Shown piece by piece: positions 1-9,939 of a stretch of 64,000 bases of DNA. Origin of the DNA: Burkholderia sp. IMCC1007 (GTDB taxonomy: Bacteria > Pseudomonadota > Gammaproteobacteria > Burkholderiales > Burkholderiaceae); assembly GCF_027257875.1 (NCBI RefSeq), contig NZ_JAPVQY010000001.1, forward strand, positions 186,001 to 250,000, in the 5' to 3' direction. The notes beneath the pieces were generated by a model. It was not told the DNA's origin. It worked only from the letters and a program-made list of their open reading frames with translations, and did no database searches. The position numbers were made by a program, and so were the translations under genes. Numbering within the stretch: position 1 is the stretch's first letter; each line of letters begins with the position of its first letter.

Positions 1-1
1 G

Positions 2-421
2 TTGCTCGCCGGCGGCACGACGATCTGGAATATCGGCGCCCAGCTCAGCGCACCGGTTTTTCATGGTGGCGAGCTGCGTGCGGCGCGGGATGCGGCGATC
101 GCGGCTTACGACGCCACGTTCGAGGACTACCGGAAGATCGTGCTGGGCGCGTTGCAGAGCGTCGCCGATGCGCTGACCGAAATCGATCGCGATACGACCG
201 CGCTGCAGGCCCGTAGCGCGGTCGCGCAACGGCAACGCACCGTTCTCGAGATGACCCGGCGCCAGTTCGAGAACGGCAGTTCGGATCGGCTTCGTGTGCT
301 GCACGACGAGTATGCATACGACCTGGCCCGGCTCGAGGTCACGCGCGTTCGCGCGGCCAGGATGGCCAGTACGGTTTCGTTCTTTGCCGCCGTCGGCGGC
401 GATGCGTATCGACCGGATTGA
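2..421 (+). CDS. RND efflux outer-membrane channel (TolC/NodT family), C-terminal part
   Basis: This is the 3' end of a gene that begins before the window; 139 codons are visible and the stop is TGA at 419-421. The residues read as the last part of a TolC-type outer-membrane factor: a beta-strand segment with 'APVFHGGELRAARDAA', followed by a long alpha-helical barrel segment rich in Ala, Arg and Gln, and 'LTEIDRDTTALQARSAVAQRQ', typical of NodT/OprM-like lipoproteins. Such proteins form the outer-membrane exit duct of a tripartite RND pump. The inner-membrane pump and adaptor genes should lie to the left. A weak GC hairpin (481-487 with 509-515) follows before the convergent aldolase gene. 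Confidence 0.85.
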   Translation: MLAGGTTIWNIGAQLSAPVFHGGELRAARDAAIAAYDATFEDYRKIVLGALQSVADALTEIDRDTTALQARSAVAQRQRTVLEMTRRQFENGSSDRLRVLHDEYAYDLARLEVTRVRAARMASTVSFFAAVGGDAYRPD

Positions 422-534
422 CAGCGCGTACGCCGAACGGAAGGCAAAGCGGGCGACCGCCGCGCGGGGCGCGGGCCGGACTGCCCCGTCCCGCGTAAAT
501 GCCGCGATGGGGCAGGACAGGGGAGCGACCTCCG

Positions 535-1566
535 TTACGCCGCTACCGCCCGCGCGCGCGACATCGTCAGCGCCGCATCCTCGATCATGTCCTCCTGCCC
601 GCCGACGAGCCGCTGCCGGCCCAGTTCGACGAGAATGTCGCGCGCCGGAATCCCGTACTTCGCTTCCGCCCGCTTCGCGAACAGCAGGAACGACGAGTAG
701 ACGCCCGCATAGCCGAGCGTCAGCGCATCGCGATCGAGGCGGATCGGCGCGTCCATGATCGGCACGACGAGATCCTCGGCCACGTCGGAAATCGCGAACA
801 CGTCGACGCCGGTCTCGATACCCATCCGGTCGCACACAGCGACGAACACTTCCATCGGCGTATTGCCCGCGCCCGCGCCCAGGCCGGCTGCGGCCGCGTC
901 GATCCGGTTCGCGCCGGCCGCGACCGCCGCGACCGAGTTCGCAACGCCCATCGCGAGGTTGTGGTGGCCGTGGAAGCCGAGTTCCGTCTCCGGCTTCAGC
1001 GCGGCACGCACGTGGCCGATCCGCGCGGTCACGTCCTCGGGCAGCATGTGGCCGGCCGAATCGGTGATGTAGATGCAGTTCGCGCCGTAGGACTCCATCA
1101 GCTTCGCCTGCACGACGAGCTGCTCCGGCGACGACATGTGCGCCATCATCAGGAAGCCGACGGTATCGAGCCCGAGCGTGCGCGCGAGGCCGATGTGCTG
1201 TTCCGACACGTCGGCCTCGGTGCAGTGCGTCGCGACGCGGATCGTGCCGACGCCGAGTTCGTGCGCCATGCGCAGATGCTCGACGGTGCCGATGCCGGGC
1301 AGCAGCAGCGCCGACACCTTCGCCTGCTTCAGTTCCGGAATCACGGCGCTCAGGTACGCCTCGTCGGTGTGCGCCGGAAAACCGTAGTTGACCGATGCGC
1401 CGCCGAGCCCGTCGCCGTGCGTGACCTCGATCAGCGGCACGCCGGCTGCATCGAGCCCGCGCGCGATGCTGCGCATCTGCTCGAGCGTGATCTGGTGACG
1501 CTTCGGGTGCATGCCGTCGCGCAACGACATGTCGTGGACGGTGATCTTCTTGCCTGCAAGTGACAT
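535..1566 (-). CDS. mhpE: 4-hydroxy-2-oxovalerate aldolase
   Basis: Class II pyruvate aldolase of the DmpG/MhpE/HsaF family, 343 aa, the usual length. It splits 4-hydroxy-2-oxoacids into pyruvate and an aldehyde, the last carbon-cutting step of meta-cleavage pathways. The HMGL-like TIM barrel starts with the catalytic 'SLRDGMH' (Arg16, Asp17, His20), and the metal-binding 'HGHHN' lies near residue 200. A communication domain follows. The next gene upstream is the acylating acetaldehyde dehydrogenase (16-nt gap), with which this aldolase normally forms a substrate-channelling complex. The symbol could equally be dmpG/bphI/hsaF; the substrate chain length cannot be read from the sequence. Confidence 0.93.
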   Translation of the reverse strand: MSLAGKKITVHDMSLRDGMHPKRHQITLEQMRSIARGLDAAGVPLIEVTHGDGLGGASVNYGFPAHTDEAYLSAVIPELKQAKVSALLLPGIGTVEHLRMAHELGVGTIRVATHCTEADVSEQHIGLARTLGLDTVGFLMMAHMSSPEQLVVQAKLMESYGANCIYITDSAGHMLPEDVTARIGHVRAALKPETELGFHGHHNLAMGVANSVAAVAAGANRIDAAAAGLGAGAGNTPMEVFVAVCDRMGIETGVDVFAISDVAEDLVVPIMDAPIRLDRDALTLGYAGVYSSFLLFAKRAEAKYGIPARDILVELGRQRLVGGQEDMIEDAALTMSRARAVAA

Positions 1567-1582
1567 CGTGTGACTCCTCGAC

Positions 1583-2482
1583 TCAAGCGGTGGCGGCCGT
1601 CGCGGCCAGCATCTGTTCGGCGAAACGCTCGGCCGTGGCGGCCGCGGCGGCGGTCATGATGTCGAGGTTGCCCGCATACTTCGGCAGGTAGTCGCCGAGC
1701 CCCTCGACTTCCATGAAGACCGACACGCGATTGCCGTCGAACACCGGGCCGTTCTTCAGCGTATAGCCGGGCACGTAGCGCTGCACTTCCTTGACCATCG
1801 CATGCACCGACGCGGTGATCGCGGCGACATCGGGCGGGCCGTCGGTCAGGCAGTGGATGGTGTCGCGCATGATCAGCGGCGGCTCGGCCGGGTTGATCAC
1901 GATGATCGCCTTGCCCTTGCGCGCGCCGCCGACCTGTTCGATCGCGCCGGACGTCGTGCGCGTGAATTCGTCGATGTTCTTGCGCGTGCCGGGGCCGACC
2001 GAGCGCGACGATACCGTCGCGACGATCTCGCCGTACGCGACCGGCTGCACGCGCGACACCGCGTACACCATCGGGATCGTCGCCTGGCCGCCGCAGGTCA
2101 CCATGTTCACGTTCGTCTGCGCGCTGTCGAGATGCGCGTCGAGGTTCACCGGCGGCACGCAGTACGGCCCGATTGCCGCGGGCGTCAGGTCGATCATCTT
2201 CACGCCGAGCGCGGTCAGCTTGTCGGAGTTGTCGCGGTGCACGTAGGCCGACGTCGCGTCGAATGCGATGCGGATCTCGTCGTCGGCCACGTGCGGCAGC
2301 AGCCCGTCGACACCCTGGTCGGTGGTCTTCAGCCCGAATTCGCGGGCGCGTGCGAGGCCGTCGGACGCCGGATCGACGCCGACCATCCACACGGGTTCGA
2401 GCACCGCCGAGCGGCGCAGCTTGTACAGCAGGTCGGTGCCGATGTTGCCGGGCCCGATCAGTGCGCATTTGATTTTCTTCAT
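1583..2482 (-). CDS. mhpF: Acetaldehyde dehydrogenase (acylating)
   Basis: 299-aa enzyme of the DmpF/MhpF/HsaG family that turns acetaldehyde (or propanal) plus CoA and NAD+ into acyl-CoA. The N-terminal Rossmann motif is '[13 protein letters not shown]', and the catalytic cysteine is Cys130 in '[12 protein letters not shown]'. It partners the aldolase encoded just downstream and receives the volatile aldehyde through a protein channel in this family. A good ribosome site (AAGGAA) precedes the ATG. The hydratase gene lies 13 nt upstream, so the three genes form one unit, hydratase-dehydrogenase-aldolase. Alternative names are dmpF, bphJ and hsaG. Confidence 0.93.
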   Translation of the reverse strand: MKKIKCALIGPGNIGTDLLYKLRRSAVLEPVWMVGVDPASDGLARAREFGLKTTDQGVDGLLPHVADDEIRIAFDATSAYVHRDNSDKLTALGVKMIDLTPAAIGPYCVPPVNLDAHLDSAQTNVNMVTCGGQATIPMVYAVSRVQPVAYGEIVATVSSRSVGPGTRKNIDEFTRTTSGAIEQVGGARKGKAIIVINPAEPPLIMRDTIHCLTDGPPDVAAITASVHAMVKEVQRYVPGYTLKNGPVFDGNRVSVFMEVEGLGDYLPKYAGNLDIMTAAAAATAERFAEQMLAATAATA

Positions 2483-2495
2483 CAGCTTGGTTCCT

Positions 2496-3278
2496 TTAGA
2501 TAAAGCGGACGTCGCAAGCGCCGATGCCGGCGATGTGCATCGACAGCGCGTCGCCGGCCGTGACCGGAATCAGTTTCGCGAGCGAGCCGGACAGCACGAT
2601 CTCACCGGCCAGCAGCGGCACGTCGTAGGCGGCGAGCGTGTTCGCGAGCCACGCGACCGCGTCGGCGGGATGGCCGAGCGCGGCCTCGCCGCGGCCTTGC
2701 GCGACGCGCTCGCCGTTCTTGTCGATCGTCATCTCGCATGCGGCGAGGTCGAGCGTGCGCGGGTCGACGCGCGCGTCGCCGAGCACGTAGACGCCGCACG
2801 ACGCGTTGTCGGCGACGGTGTCCTCGATGCGGATCGCCCAGTCGCGGATGCGTGAGTCGACGATCTCGAAGCAGGGCGCGACGGCCTCGGTCGCGGCGAT
2901 CACGTCGGTGCGGTCGATGCCGGGGCCGCGCAGGTCGCGCGACAGGATGAACGCGATCTCGCCTTCGGCGCGCGGCGCAATCAGCGACTCGGTCGAGATG
3001 GCCTCGCCGGCCGCGTAGTGCATGCCGGACAGCAGGATGCCGAAATCGGGCTGGCGCACGTTCAGCATGTCCTGCACGGCCTGGCTCGTCACGCCGATCT
3101 TCTTGCCGACCACCGATTCGCCGCGCTCGACGCGGCGTTCGATGAAGCGTTGCTGGATCCGGTACGCATCGTCGAGGGACAGCCGGCGCGGCCGCGCCGA
3201 CAGCGGCGCGACCGGCGCGCGGGAATGCCACGCGGCGTACAGCTCGTCGCCGAGCGTCGCGTGCAAGCGGTTGGACAT
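2496..3278 (-). CDS. mhpD: 2-oxopent-4-enoate hydratase family enzyme
   Basis: 260-aa member of the MhpD/DmpE/HsaE hydratase (fumarylacetoacetase-fold) family. It adds water to 2-hydroxypenta-2,4-dienoate-type compounds to give 4-hydroxy-2-oxoacids, the substrate of the aldolase two genes on. Seen here: the N-terminal '[11 protein letters not shown]' helix, 'GKKIGVTS', and the metal-ligand region 'EGEIAFIL' with a later '[10 protein letters not shown]'. The close relative 2-oxo-3-hexenedioate decarboxylase (DmpH) shares the fold, so hydratase versus decarboxylase is not certain, but pairing with aldolase and dehydrogenase favours the hydratase. GAGGG precedes the ATG. A terminator-like hairpin lies immediately upstream, so transcription may come partly by read-through from the DUF1302/DUF1329 pair. 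Confidence 0.85.
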   Translation of the reverse strand: MSNRLHATLGDELYAAWHSRAPVAPLSARPRRLSLDDAYRIQQRFIERRVERGESVVGKKIGVTSQAVQDMLNVRQPDFGILLSGMHYAAGEAISTESLIAPRAEGEIAFILSRDLRGPGIDRTDVIAATEAVAPCFEIVDSRIRDWAIRIEDTVADNASCGVYVLGDARVDPRTLDLAACEMTIDKNGERVAQGRGEAALGHPADAVAWLANTLAAYDVPLLAGEIVLSGSLAKLIPVTAGDALSMHIAGIGACDVRFI

Positions 3279-3295
3279 GGGTGGGCCCTCGAATG

Positions 3296-3347
3296 GAAAA
3301 GGCCGCCGTACCGGGCGGCGTCGTGCGCCGGAGCGAGGCTCCGGCGC
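3296..3347 (-). terminator. Hairpin pair ending the DUF1302-DUF1329 unit
   Basis: Two hairpins lie after the DUF1329 stop. The first pairs 3338-3347 with 3325-3334 (GCGCCGGAGC arms, 3-nt loop). The second pairs 3314-3319 with 3302-3307 (GCCGCC/GGCGGC) and, on the minus strand, is followed by TTTTCC. This fits an intrinsic terminator or attenuator ahead of the hydratase gene. Confidence 0.55.
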
Positions 3348-3377
3348 GTCGTGGCGCGGGCGTGCCGCGCCGCTCGC

Positions 3378-4760
3378 TTAGTTGCCCGAACTGCGGATCG
3401 CGTCCGGCGAGAAGTACGCTTCGGAGAACTGCGGGCTGTTGTCCAGCTTCGGCATCGAGCCTTCGTTGGTCAGGCGGTCGGCCATGTACGCGCCGGAGAT
3501 CAGGTCGTGGAAGAACACGGCGCCCGGGTAGAACGTCTTCGCGTCATACGCGTACAGCGTCGTCGCGACGTTGGTGCGCCACAGCTGGCCGCGCGCGTCG
3601 TAATTGTCGGCGAGCAGCGTCATCCACGAATCCTCGTCGATGTACAGCACGCGCTTCGCGTACTGGTGGCGATAGCCGCTCTTCAGCGTTGCCTGCAATA
3701 CCCACACGCGATGCAGCTCGTAGCGGATGTACGCCGGATTCTCGTGGCCCTTGGTCAGCAGGTCCGCATACTTGACCGAGCTGTCCATCGCCTTGTAGTT
3801 GTCGTACGGCACGTAGACTTCGCGCTTGCCGACGATCTTCCAGTCGTAGCGGTCGCCGGGGCCGTTGTACAGGCGATCGTCGTCGACGGTGCGGAACCCG
3901 CCCGGGCCCTGCGGCTGGTCGTAGCCGTATTCCGGCGCCTGGCGCACGCGCCGCGTGCCGGGGTTGTACATCCACGTGCGCGACGCGTTGTCGGCGCCGG
4001 CCTTGTCCCAGTTCTGGAAGCCGACGATCAGCGAGCCGCGGTCGGACAGCGGCAGCTCCGTCGCGTTGCGGTAGTACGTGCGATTGTTCAGGTCGTTCTT
4101 CACGTCGTACTTGCCGACGTTGCGCGGCGAGTAGATGTCGTAGCGCACCTTGCCCCACGCGATGTTGCCGTCGGAGTACACGACCGCCTGATCGTAGGTC
4201 GCCTGCTCGGTGCCGATCGCCGACGAGAAGCGCTGGTTCCACAGCAGCTCGGCGGCCGTCTTCGGAATCGGATAGGGCACCTGCGGCGGCGCGTTGGTCA
4301 GCCCGTTCGCATCGGACGTCATCGTCGAATCCGGTGCGTACGTGCGGATGTCCTTGTAGACCGAATCCGCGTAGCGGAAGTCGCGATGGCTCGGGTAGAC
4401 GATGATCTTGAACGTGGCCGGATAGCGCTTGAACATTGCCTTCTGGCCATCGGTCAGGTGCTCGGCATACTGGGCCATGTTCTCCGCGGTGATCGTCGCG
4501 ATCGGCTTCTCGTTCGCGAACGGATCGGGGTAGCGGCCGCCGCGCTTGTACTGCACGTCGGGCGGCGTGCCGAGCCACTTGCCCGACCACTCCGGCACGC
4601 CGCTGTCCTTGCTCGCGGCGCGCACCGCGCCCATCGGCGTGAGCGGGCCGTCGAGCGCCTTCAGGTCCTCCGGCGTGACCTTCGGGAACGACGCGGTCGC
4701 AACGAGCGCGCACGCGGCCATCACGGTCGCGCGCAGGAGGGGGAGACGAGTTCGTTTCAT
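3378..4760 (-). CDS. DUF1329 family outer-membrane-associated protein
   Basis: 460-aa protein of the DUF1329 family. The signal sequence begins 'MKRTRLPLLRATVMAACALVA' and ends near the Ala-rich segment before 'FPKVTPEDLKAL'. The family is fused or adjacent to LolA/LolB-like folds and is found in catabolic clusters for hydrophobic compounds together with DUF1302. The start at 4760 is chosen because it gives a signal peptide and sits 41 nt after the DUF1302 stop; the open frame continues far upstream, but only as antisense of the DUF1302 gene. The role is unproven; uptake or envelope handling of a hydrophobic substrate is the common guess. Sites of aromatic residues (YD, YN, YR) are abundant. 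Confidence 0.85.
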   Translation of the reverse strand: MKRTRLPLLRATVMAACALVATASFPKVTPEDLKALDGPLTPMGAVRAASKDSGVPEWSGKWLGTPPDVQYKRGGRYPDPFANEKPIATITAENMAQYAEHLTDGQKAMFKRYPATFKIIVYPSHRDFRYADSVYKDIRTYAPDSTMTSDANGLTNAPPQVPYPIPKTAAELLWNQRFSSAIGTEQATYDQAVVYSDGNIAWGKVRYDIYSPRNVGKYDVKNDLNNRTYYRNATELPLSDRGSLIVGFQNWDKAGADNASRTWMYNPGTRRVRQAPEYGYDQPQGPGGFRTVDDDRLYNGPGDRYDWKIVGKREVYVPYDNYKAMDSSVKYADLLTKGHENPAYIRYELHRVWVLQATLKSGYRHQYAKRVLYIDEDSWMTLLADNYDARGQLWRTNVATTLYAYDAKTFYPGAVFFHDLISGAYMADRLTNEGSMPKLDNSPQFSEAYFSPDAIRSSGN

Positions 4761-4801
4761 GACAAATCCTCTTCTTGCTGAGTGACGAGCGGCCGGGCCG
4801 C

Positions 4802-6367
4802 TCAGAAGTGGTAGGTCGCCGTGGCGAGCACGTAGTCGCGATCCGACAGCGGACGCGTGACCGGGTTGGGCGAACCGAGGAACTTGGCGTAGACGAGCGA
4901 CAGCTGCAGGTTGCTCAGCCGCGTGAAGGTCACGCCGGCCGTCACGCGGTGATCGCCCTGGCCCGTCAGCGAGCCGAGCGCGCCTGCGAGCGGCGACGTG
5001 CCTGTCAGGTCGTGCGTGTAGGTCAGCGGCACGTCGAGGTCCCAGCCGTTGAACACGTTCTTGTAGCTGAGCGTCCACGCGATCTCCATCGCGAGCGCGT
5101 TGCGCGAGTTGGCGAGCGTCGTCGAGCCGTCGAGTTCGGAGATGCTGCCCGCATGCACGTACGTCAGTTCGCCGATCAGCGACTGCGAGTTCGCGAGGAA
5201 GCTCGGCCCGATCGAATAGATGCCGGACAGGTTGGTCTGCAGCACGTTCGCGCGCGTCGACTGCGGGCCCGTCGGCGTATTGACCAGCACGGCCGCGCCC
5301 TGGCGGTACGACACTTCGCCCGCGACGTTCACCGGGCCGACCTGCGTCGAGAAGCTCGCGCCGGTCAGCTTGATGTTGTTGAAGTAGGTTTGCTGGTACT
5401 GGAGCGTCGGGAAGTAGGTCGTGACGACGCTCGGGTTCATGTCGTTGTAGTGCAGGTAGTACAGGCCCAGCTCGGTGTCGCCCAGCACGCGCAAGCGCGC
5501 GCCGATCCCCCACTGGTTGCGCGCGCTCGGCTTCTCGTCGGGGCCGCGCGGAATGATCATTCCGCCCGGGCCGATGATGAATTGCGCGCCGGGGCCCGTG
5601 ACGTCGGAGTAGCTCCAGTACGTGCCCGGTGCGGTCAGCTTGTTCTGCTGGAACGAGAACTGGTAGTAGCCGAGCACGCTGAAGTTCGGCGTGATCTGCC
5701 ATTGCGTCGAGATCTGCGGCACCGGCAGCAGGATGTCCTTCACCTCGGCGCCCGCCATGTACGACTTGGTCGCGTCGGACGGCCCCTGTGCGCCCGCGAT
5801 GTTCGGGAAGAACAGGCTCTCGCCCCATGCGACCACCTGGTCGCCGACCTTCACGTTCAGGCTCGTCGCGCCGATGCGGAACGTGTTGTACGCATACGCG
5901 GCGAGCAGCGTCGTGTGGCCGCCCGACCAGTAGCGCGCGTCGCTCGTGAAGTTGTTGTACTGACCCGAGTGGTTCACGGTGCCCGGTGCGTCGTTGTAGT
6001 TCGGGCGGTGATAGGCCTGATCGTAGAACGTGTTCGCGCGGACGAACACGCCCCAGTCGTCGTGCTTCAGGTTCACTTCGCCGAGCAGGCTGACCTGGTT
6101 CTCGATCAGCTTGTTCTTCGCGAAGTTGCGGTCGCCGTCGTCGCCGTTGATGTTCGCAGGCGTCAGCAGATTGCCGCTCGGCGCACGCGTGCGCATGCCG
6201 AGCCCGTAGCTGAGCGTGAACGTGTAGTCCAGCGTCGTGTCGGCGCCGAGCTCGATCGTGCTGCCGGCGTGTGCGCCGGGAACGGCGCACGTCAGCAGCG
6301 CGGCGGCCAGCGTCGACAGCGCGGCGGGGGCCCGCTTGTCGGTACGGCGCGAAATCCGTTGATGCAT
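4802..6367 (-). CDS. DUF1302 family outer-membrane beta-barrel protein
   Basis: 521-aa DUF1302 protein. The signal peptide runs to about residue 34 ('CAVPGAHAGS'), then alternating amphipathic strands with many Tyr, Asn and Gly and a C-terminal 'RDYVLATATYHF' whose last Phe is the usual outer-membrane barrel signature. It is encoded immediately before DUF1329, the standard gene order. In other proteobacteria the pair is seen next to genes for terpenes, steroids, alkanes or aromatics, so a channel or docking site for hydrophobic substrates is a reasonable inference, not a demonstrated function. GGAGA precedes the ATG. Confidence 0.85.
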   Translation of the reverse strand: MHQRISRRTDKRAPAALSTLAAALLTCAVPGAHAGSTIELGADTTLDYTFTLSYGLGMRTRAPSGNLLTPANINGDDGDRNFAKNKLIENQVSLLGEVNLKHDDWGVFVRANTFYDQAYHRPNYNDAPGTVNHSGQYNNFTSDARYWSGGHTTLLAAYAYNTFRIGATSLNVKVGDQVVAWGESLFFPNIAGAQGPSDATKSYMAGAEVKDILLPVPQISTQWQITPNFSVLGYYQFSFQQNKLTAPGTYWSYSDVTGPGAQFIIGPGGMIIPRGPDEKPSARNQWGIGARLRVLGDTELGLYYLHYNDMNPSVVTTYFPTLQYQQTYFNNIKLTGASFSTQVGPVNVAGEVSYRQGAAVLVNTPTGPQSTRANVLQTNLSGIYSIGPSFLANSQSLIGELTYVHAGSISELDGSTTLANSRNALAMEIAWTLSYKNVFNGWDLDVPLTYTHDLTGTSPLAGALGSLTGQGDHRVTAGVTFTRLSNLQLSLVYAKFLGSPNPVTRPLSDRDYVLATATYHF

Positions 6368-6528
6368 GATGTCTCCTCTGGGGGTATCGACGACGGTCGA
6401 CTGTGGTTGTCGTGAGAGGCAGAGTAGGGAGATCGCGGTAGCAGGGAATCGTCAAAATGAACTAGATGACTTCCCTAGGACTGGAAACGATTCGCGTGAC
6501 GTCGCCGGTGCCGCTCGCGCTGCGCGTG

Positions 6529-7308
6529 TCATCGCGCGTCCGTCTGCGCCGCCGATAGAAACGCGGGCCGCTCGCCGCCGCCGTCGAGCCGCAGGTTCGC
6601 GCCGGATGCGTACGCCGCATCGGGCGACGCGAGAAACAGGCACGCCGACGCGACGTCGTCGGGCGTCGCGAGCCGTCCGGCCGGAATCGTCGCGCGGATC
6701 GCATCGAGCGCATCGTCGTCGCCGTAGTGGCCTTCGGTCGCGGATTCCGTCTGCACGAGACTCGGGCTGATCGCGCACACGCGCACGCGCGGCGCCCATT
6801 CGACGGCGAGCGACGTGACCGCGTTGACGAGGCCGGCCTTCGCGGCGCCATAGGCCGCCGTGCCGGGCGACGGCCGCGACGCGCTCACGCTCGCGATGAA
6901 CAGCAGTACGCCGCCCTGCGGCTGCGGCTGCATGATCGCGTTCACGCGCTGCGCGAGCTGCAGCGGCGCGATCAGGTTCAGCCGCACGATCGATTCGGTG
7001 AAGCGCGGCGACGCATCGGCCGCGAGCGCGAACGGCGAGCCGCCCGCGTTGTTGACGAGCACGTCGAGGCCGCCGGCCGCCGCGCGGATCGTCGCGAGCA
7101 TCGCGTCGATCTGCTCGATGTCGCGCAGGTCGGCGGCGACGAAGGTCGCCGTGCGGCCGCTGGCCGACGGCGCGGTGTCGGGTGCGCTGCGACCGCACAC
7201 GAACACGCGCGCGCCCGCCATCAGAAACCGTTCGGCGATGCGCCGCCCGATGCCCTTGGTGCCGCCCGTCACGAGCACCGTCTTGCCGCTGTAGTCGAAT
7301 CCGTTCAT
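6529..7308 (-). CDS. Short-chain dehydrogenase/reductase (SDR) 1
   Basis: 259-aa classical SDR. Cofactor motif 'VTGGTKGIG' (residues 11-19), 'NNAGG', catalytic Ser in 'FIASVSASRP' and 'YGAAK' at the Tyr-Lys position. Likely an NAD(P)-dependent oxidation or reduction of a hydroxyl or keto group; the substrate is unknown. The start at 7308 is preferred over an upstream ATG at 7401 because a strong CGGAGG site lies 6 nt before it and the longer version adds 31 residues without SDR character. It stands between DUF1302 (161 nt downstream) and the divergent hydrolase operon. Confidence 0.85.
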   Translation of the reverse strand: MNGFDYSGKTVLVTGGTKGIGRRIAERFLMAGARVFVCGRSAPDTAPSASGRTATFVAADLRDIEQIDAMLATIRAAAGGLDVLVNNAGGSPFALAADASPRFTESIVRLNLIAPLQLAQRVNAIMQPQPQGGVLLFIASVSASRPSPGTAAYGAAKAGLVNAVTSLAVEWAPRVRVCAISPSLVQTESATEGHYGDDDALDAIRATIPAGRLATPDDVASACLFLASPDAAYASGANLRLDGGGERPAFLSAAQTDAR

Positions 7309-7446
7309 CGTCTGCCTCCGTTTCGGTGGGCCGATGATAGGAAGAAGCGCGCGCGGCTTCGTAGTCTGAAAGGATGATGCCGGCCGGCGCCGGCGGCGCA
7401 ATCATCGTGGCAAGCATCCATCGACCGACGAAGGAGACAACCCGCG
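7309..7446. promoter_or_regulatory. Divergent promoter region, SDR 1 / hydrolase-etf operon
   Basis: 138 bp separate the oppositely facing SDR 1 and hydrolase genes, so promoters for both must lie here or within the genes. AAGGAGA sits just before the hydrolase ATG. I cannot name an operator. Confidence 0.5.
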
Positions 7447-8283
7447 ATGACGACCCCCACGACGCCGCCGCCCGGCATCTTCACCGACGTACCGGGCGGC
7501 CTGCGCCTGCATCATTTCGAGGCGGGCGAAGGCCGCCCGGTCGTGTTCATCCACGGCAGCGGCCCGGGCGCCAGCGGTTTCAGCAATTTCAAGCACAACT
7601 ACGCCGCGTTCGCGGCCGCCGGCCATCGCGCGATCGTCGTCGACCTGCCGGGCTACGGGCAGTCGTCGAAGCCGTCCGACGTCGCCTATACGCTGGATTT
7701 CTTCGTCGGCGCGCTGCACGCGCAGCTCACCGCGCTCGGCATCGGGCCGGCCGTGCTGCTCGGCAACTCGCTCGGCGGCGCGATCGCGCTGAAATACGCA
7801 CTCGATCATCCCGATGACGTGAGCGGGCTGATCATGATGGCGCCGGGCGGCGTCGAGGATCGCGACACGTACTTCCGGATGGAAGGGATCCAGCGGATGG
7901 TGAAGCTCTTCACCAATCGCCAGATGAATGACGACACCATGCGCGAACTGCTGACGCTGCTCGTGCACGACCCGGCGATCGTCACCGACGCGCTCGTCGC
8001 AGAGCGGATGAAGGTATGCGTCGAGCAGCCGACCGAAGTGCTGTCGACGATGAGCGTGCCGAACCTGACCGGCGCGCTCGCCGACCTGCGCTGTCCGGTG
8101 CTCGGCTTCTGGGGCACGGACGACCGCTTCAATCCGGTCGGCGGCGCAATGAAGTTCGTCGAACGCTGCAGCGACGCGCGCGTCGTGCTGATGAACCGCT
8201 GCGGCCACTGGGTGATGGTGGAGCACGCGGCCTATTTCAATCGGGAATGCGTCGATTTCCTCGCGACGAAAATCGTTCGATAA
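7447..8283 (+). CDS. Alpha/beta hydrolase of the meta-cleavage (MhpC/HsaD/DmpD) type
   Basis: 278-aa alpha/beta hydrolase. Oxyanion segment 'HGSGPGASG', nucleophile elbow 'GNSLGG' with Ser108, acid near Asp225 in 'WGTDDRFNP', and His254 in 'RCGHWVMVEH'. The HGSGPGASG and GNSLGG motifs are those of C-C bond hydrolases that cut 2-hydroxy-6-oxo dienoates after ring cleavage, releasing the 2-hydroxypentadienoate used by the hydratase encoded on the other strand. So the set hydrolase-hydratase-aldolase-acetaldehyde dehydrogenase is complete here, though split over two divergent units. The ring substrate (phenylpropanoid, phenol or seco-steroid) cannot be read from the protein alone. Confidence 0.85.
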   Translation: MTTPTTPPPGIFTDVPGGLRLHHFEAGEGRPVVFIHGSGPGASGFSNFKHNYAAFAAAGHRAIVVDLPGYGQSSKPSDVAYTLDFFVGALHAQLTALGIGPAVLLGNSLGGAIALKYALDHPDDVSGLIMMAPGGVEDRDTYFRMEGIQRMVKLFTNRQMNDDTMRELLTLLVHDPAIVTDALVAERMKVCVEQPTEVLSTMSVPNLTGALADLRCPVLGFWGTDDRFNPVGGAMKFVERCSDARVVLMNRCGHWVMVEHAAYFNRECVDFLATKIVR

Positions 8284-8342
8284 CGCGAGACACCCCTGAA
8301 GGCCGGCCCGCACGCGGCCGGCTCGTCCGAATCCACGGAGAC

Positions 8343-9134
8343 ATGATGAAACTCATCGAAGAACTGTTCGACCTGCGCGGCAAGGTCGCCGCGATCACGG
8401 GCGGCGCGCGCGGCATCGGCGCCGAAACGGCACGCACGCTGGCTGCGGCTGGCGCGAGCGTCGCGATCCTCGACGTGCTGTCGCAACCGGCGGAAACGCT
8501 CGTCGACGAGATCCGCGCACAGGGCGGGCAGGCCGCGTTCTGGTCGCTCGACGTCACGCACGAGGCCGACGTGTCGCGCGTGTTCGGCGAGATCGTCGCG
8601 CGCTTCGGCCGCCTCGACGTGCTCGTGAACAACGCGGGCATCGAAGGGCACAACGTGCCGACGCACGAGCTCACGCTCGCGCAATGGCAGCGCGTGCAGG
8701 ACGTGAACGTCAACGGCGTGTTCCTGTGCACGCGCGCGGCGATTCCGCACATCGAAGCGGCCGGCGGCGGCTCGATCGTGAACCTGTCGTCGATGTACGG
8801 GATCGTCGGCGGCCCCGACGTGCCCGCATATCACGCGTCGAAAGCGGCAGTGCGGATGATGGCGAAGGTCGACGCGATGCTGTACGCGACGAAGAACATC
8901 CGCGCGAACTCGGTGCATCCCGGCTACATCCGCACGCCGATGCTCGAGGACGCGTTCCGCCAGATGGGCCAGGATCCCGACCGCGCGTTCGAATACATGC
9001 AGACCCACGTGCCGATGGCGAAGATCGGCAGCCCGCGCGACATCGCGGCCGGCATCCTGTACCTCGTGTCGCCGGCAGGCCGCTACGTGACGGGCGCGGA
9101 ACTGGTGATCGACGGCGGGTATACCGCGCGCTGA
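8343..9134 (+). CDS. Short-chain dehydrogenase/reductase (SDR) 2
   Basis: 263-aa classical SDR with 'ITGGARGIG' (about residues 18-26), 'NNAGIEGHN', catalytic Ser in 'NLSSMYG', 'YHASK' and the closing '[11 protein letters not shown]'. It is the second gene of the plus-strand operon, 59 nt after the hydrolase and 38 nt before etfB. A dehydrogenase for a cyclic or beta-hydroxyacyl intermediate is plausible from context. Two ATG codons (8343 and 8346) are possible starts; GGAGAC lies 5-8 nt upstream. Confidence 0.88.
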   Translation: MMKLIEELFDLRGKVAAITGGARGIGAETARTLAAAGASVAILDVLSQPAETLVDEIRAQGGQAAFWSLDVTHEADVSRVFGEIVARFGRLDVLVNNAGIEGHNVPTHELTLAQWQRVQDVNVNGVFLCTRAAIPHIEAAGGGSIVNLSSMYGIVGGPDVPAYHASKAAVRMMAKVDAMLYATKNIRANSVHPGYIRTPMLEDAFRQMGQDPDRAFEYMQTHVPMAKIGSPRDIAAGILYLVSPAGRYVTGAELVIDGGYTAR

Positions 9135-9172
9135 CGCGGCGCGGCCGTTGCAACGAAACAGGAGACACGCAG

Positions 9173-9922
9173 TTGAAAGTGCTCGTGGCAGTGAAGCGCG
9201 TGGTCGACGCGAACGTGAAGGTCGGCGTGAAGTCCGACCGCACGGGCGTCGACATCGCGAACGTGAAGATGTCGATGAACCCGTTCGACGAAATCGCGGT
9301 GGAAGAGGCCGTGCGGCTGAAGGAGGCCGGCGTCGTGACGGAGGTGGTGGCCGTGTCGGTCGGTGTCGCACAAGCGCAGGAAACGCTGCGCACGGCGCTC
9401 GCGATCGGCGCGGATCGCGCGATCCTCGTCGAGTCGAACGACAGCGTCGAGCCGCTCGGCGTCGCGAAGGTGCTGAAGGCGCTGGTCGACAAGGAAGAGC
9501 CGCAGCTGGTGATCCTCGGCAAGCAGGCGATCGACGACGATTCGAACCAGACCGGGCAGATGCTGGCCGCGCTGGCGGGCCTGCCGCAAGCGACGTTCGC
9601 GTCGAAGGTCACGATCGCCGACGGCCGTGCGACGGTCGCGCGTGAAGTCGACGGCGGCGCGGAAACGCTGTCGCTGCAATTGCCCGCCGTCGTGACGACC
9701 GATCTGCGCCTGAACGAGCCGCGCTACGTGACGCTGCCGAACATCATGAAGGCGAAGAAGAAGCCGCTCGAAATCGTCAAGCCCGACGCGCTCGGCGTGG
9801 ACGTGACGCCGCGTCTGAAAGTGCTCGAGGTGAACGAGCCGCCGAAGCGTGCGGCCGGCGTGAAGGTGCCGGACGTGAAGACGCTGGTCGACAAGCTGAA
9901 GACCGAAGCCAAGGTGCTGTAA
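9173..9922 (+). CDS. etfB: Electron transfer flavoprotein beta subunit
   Basis: 249 aa, the standard EtfB length, starting '[17 protein letters not shown]' and carrying '[14 protein letters not shown]', the AMP/signature region. The start is TTG at 9173, supported by an AGGAGA site 8 nt upstream and by the conserved N-terminus; there is no in-frame ATG in the right place. EtfAB accepts electrons from acyl-CoA and other flavin dehydrogenases and passes them to ETF-ubiquinone oxidoreductase. It is encoded 17 nt before etfA in an operon with a catabolic hydrolase and an SDR, so here it may serve dehydrogenases of that pathway, possibly in addition to general beta-oxidation. Confidence 0.95.
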   Translation: MKVLVAVKRVVDANVKVGVKSDRTGVDIANVKMSMNPFDEIAVEEAVRLKEAGVVTEVVAVSVGVAQAQETLRTALAIGADRAILVESNDSVEPLGVAKVLKALVDKEEPQLVILGKQAIDDDSNQTGQMLAALAGLPQATFASKVTIADGRATVAREVDGGAETLSLQLPAVVTTDLRLNEPRYVTLPNIMKAKKKPLEIVKPDALGVDVTPRLKVLEVNEPPKRAAGVKVPDVKTLVDKLKTEAKVL

Positions 9923-9939
9923 CAGGGGAGTGCAAGGAC

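Noticed and set aside
4761-6455. Upstream extension of the DUF1329 frame to 1025 codons
   Set aside because: The extension overlaps DUF1302 on the same strand in another frame, is Arg-rich, and removes the DUF1329 signal peptide.
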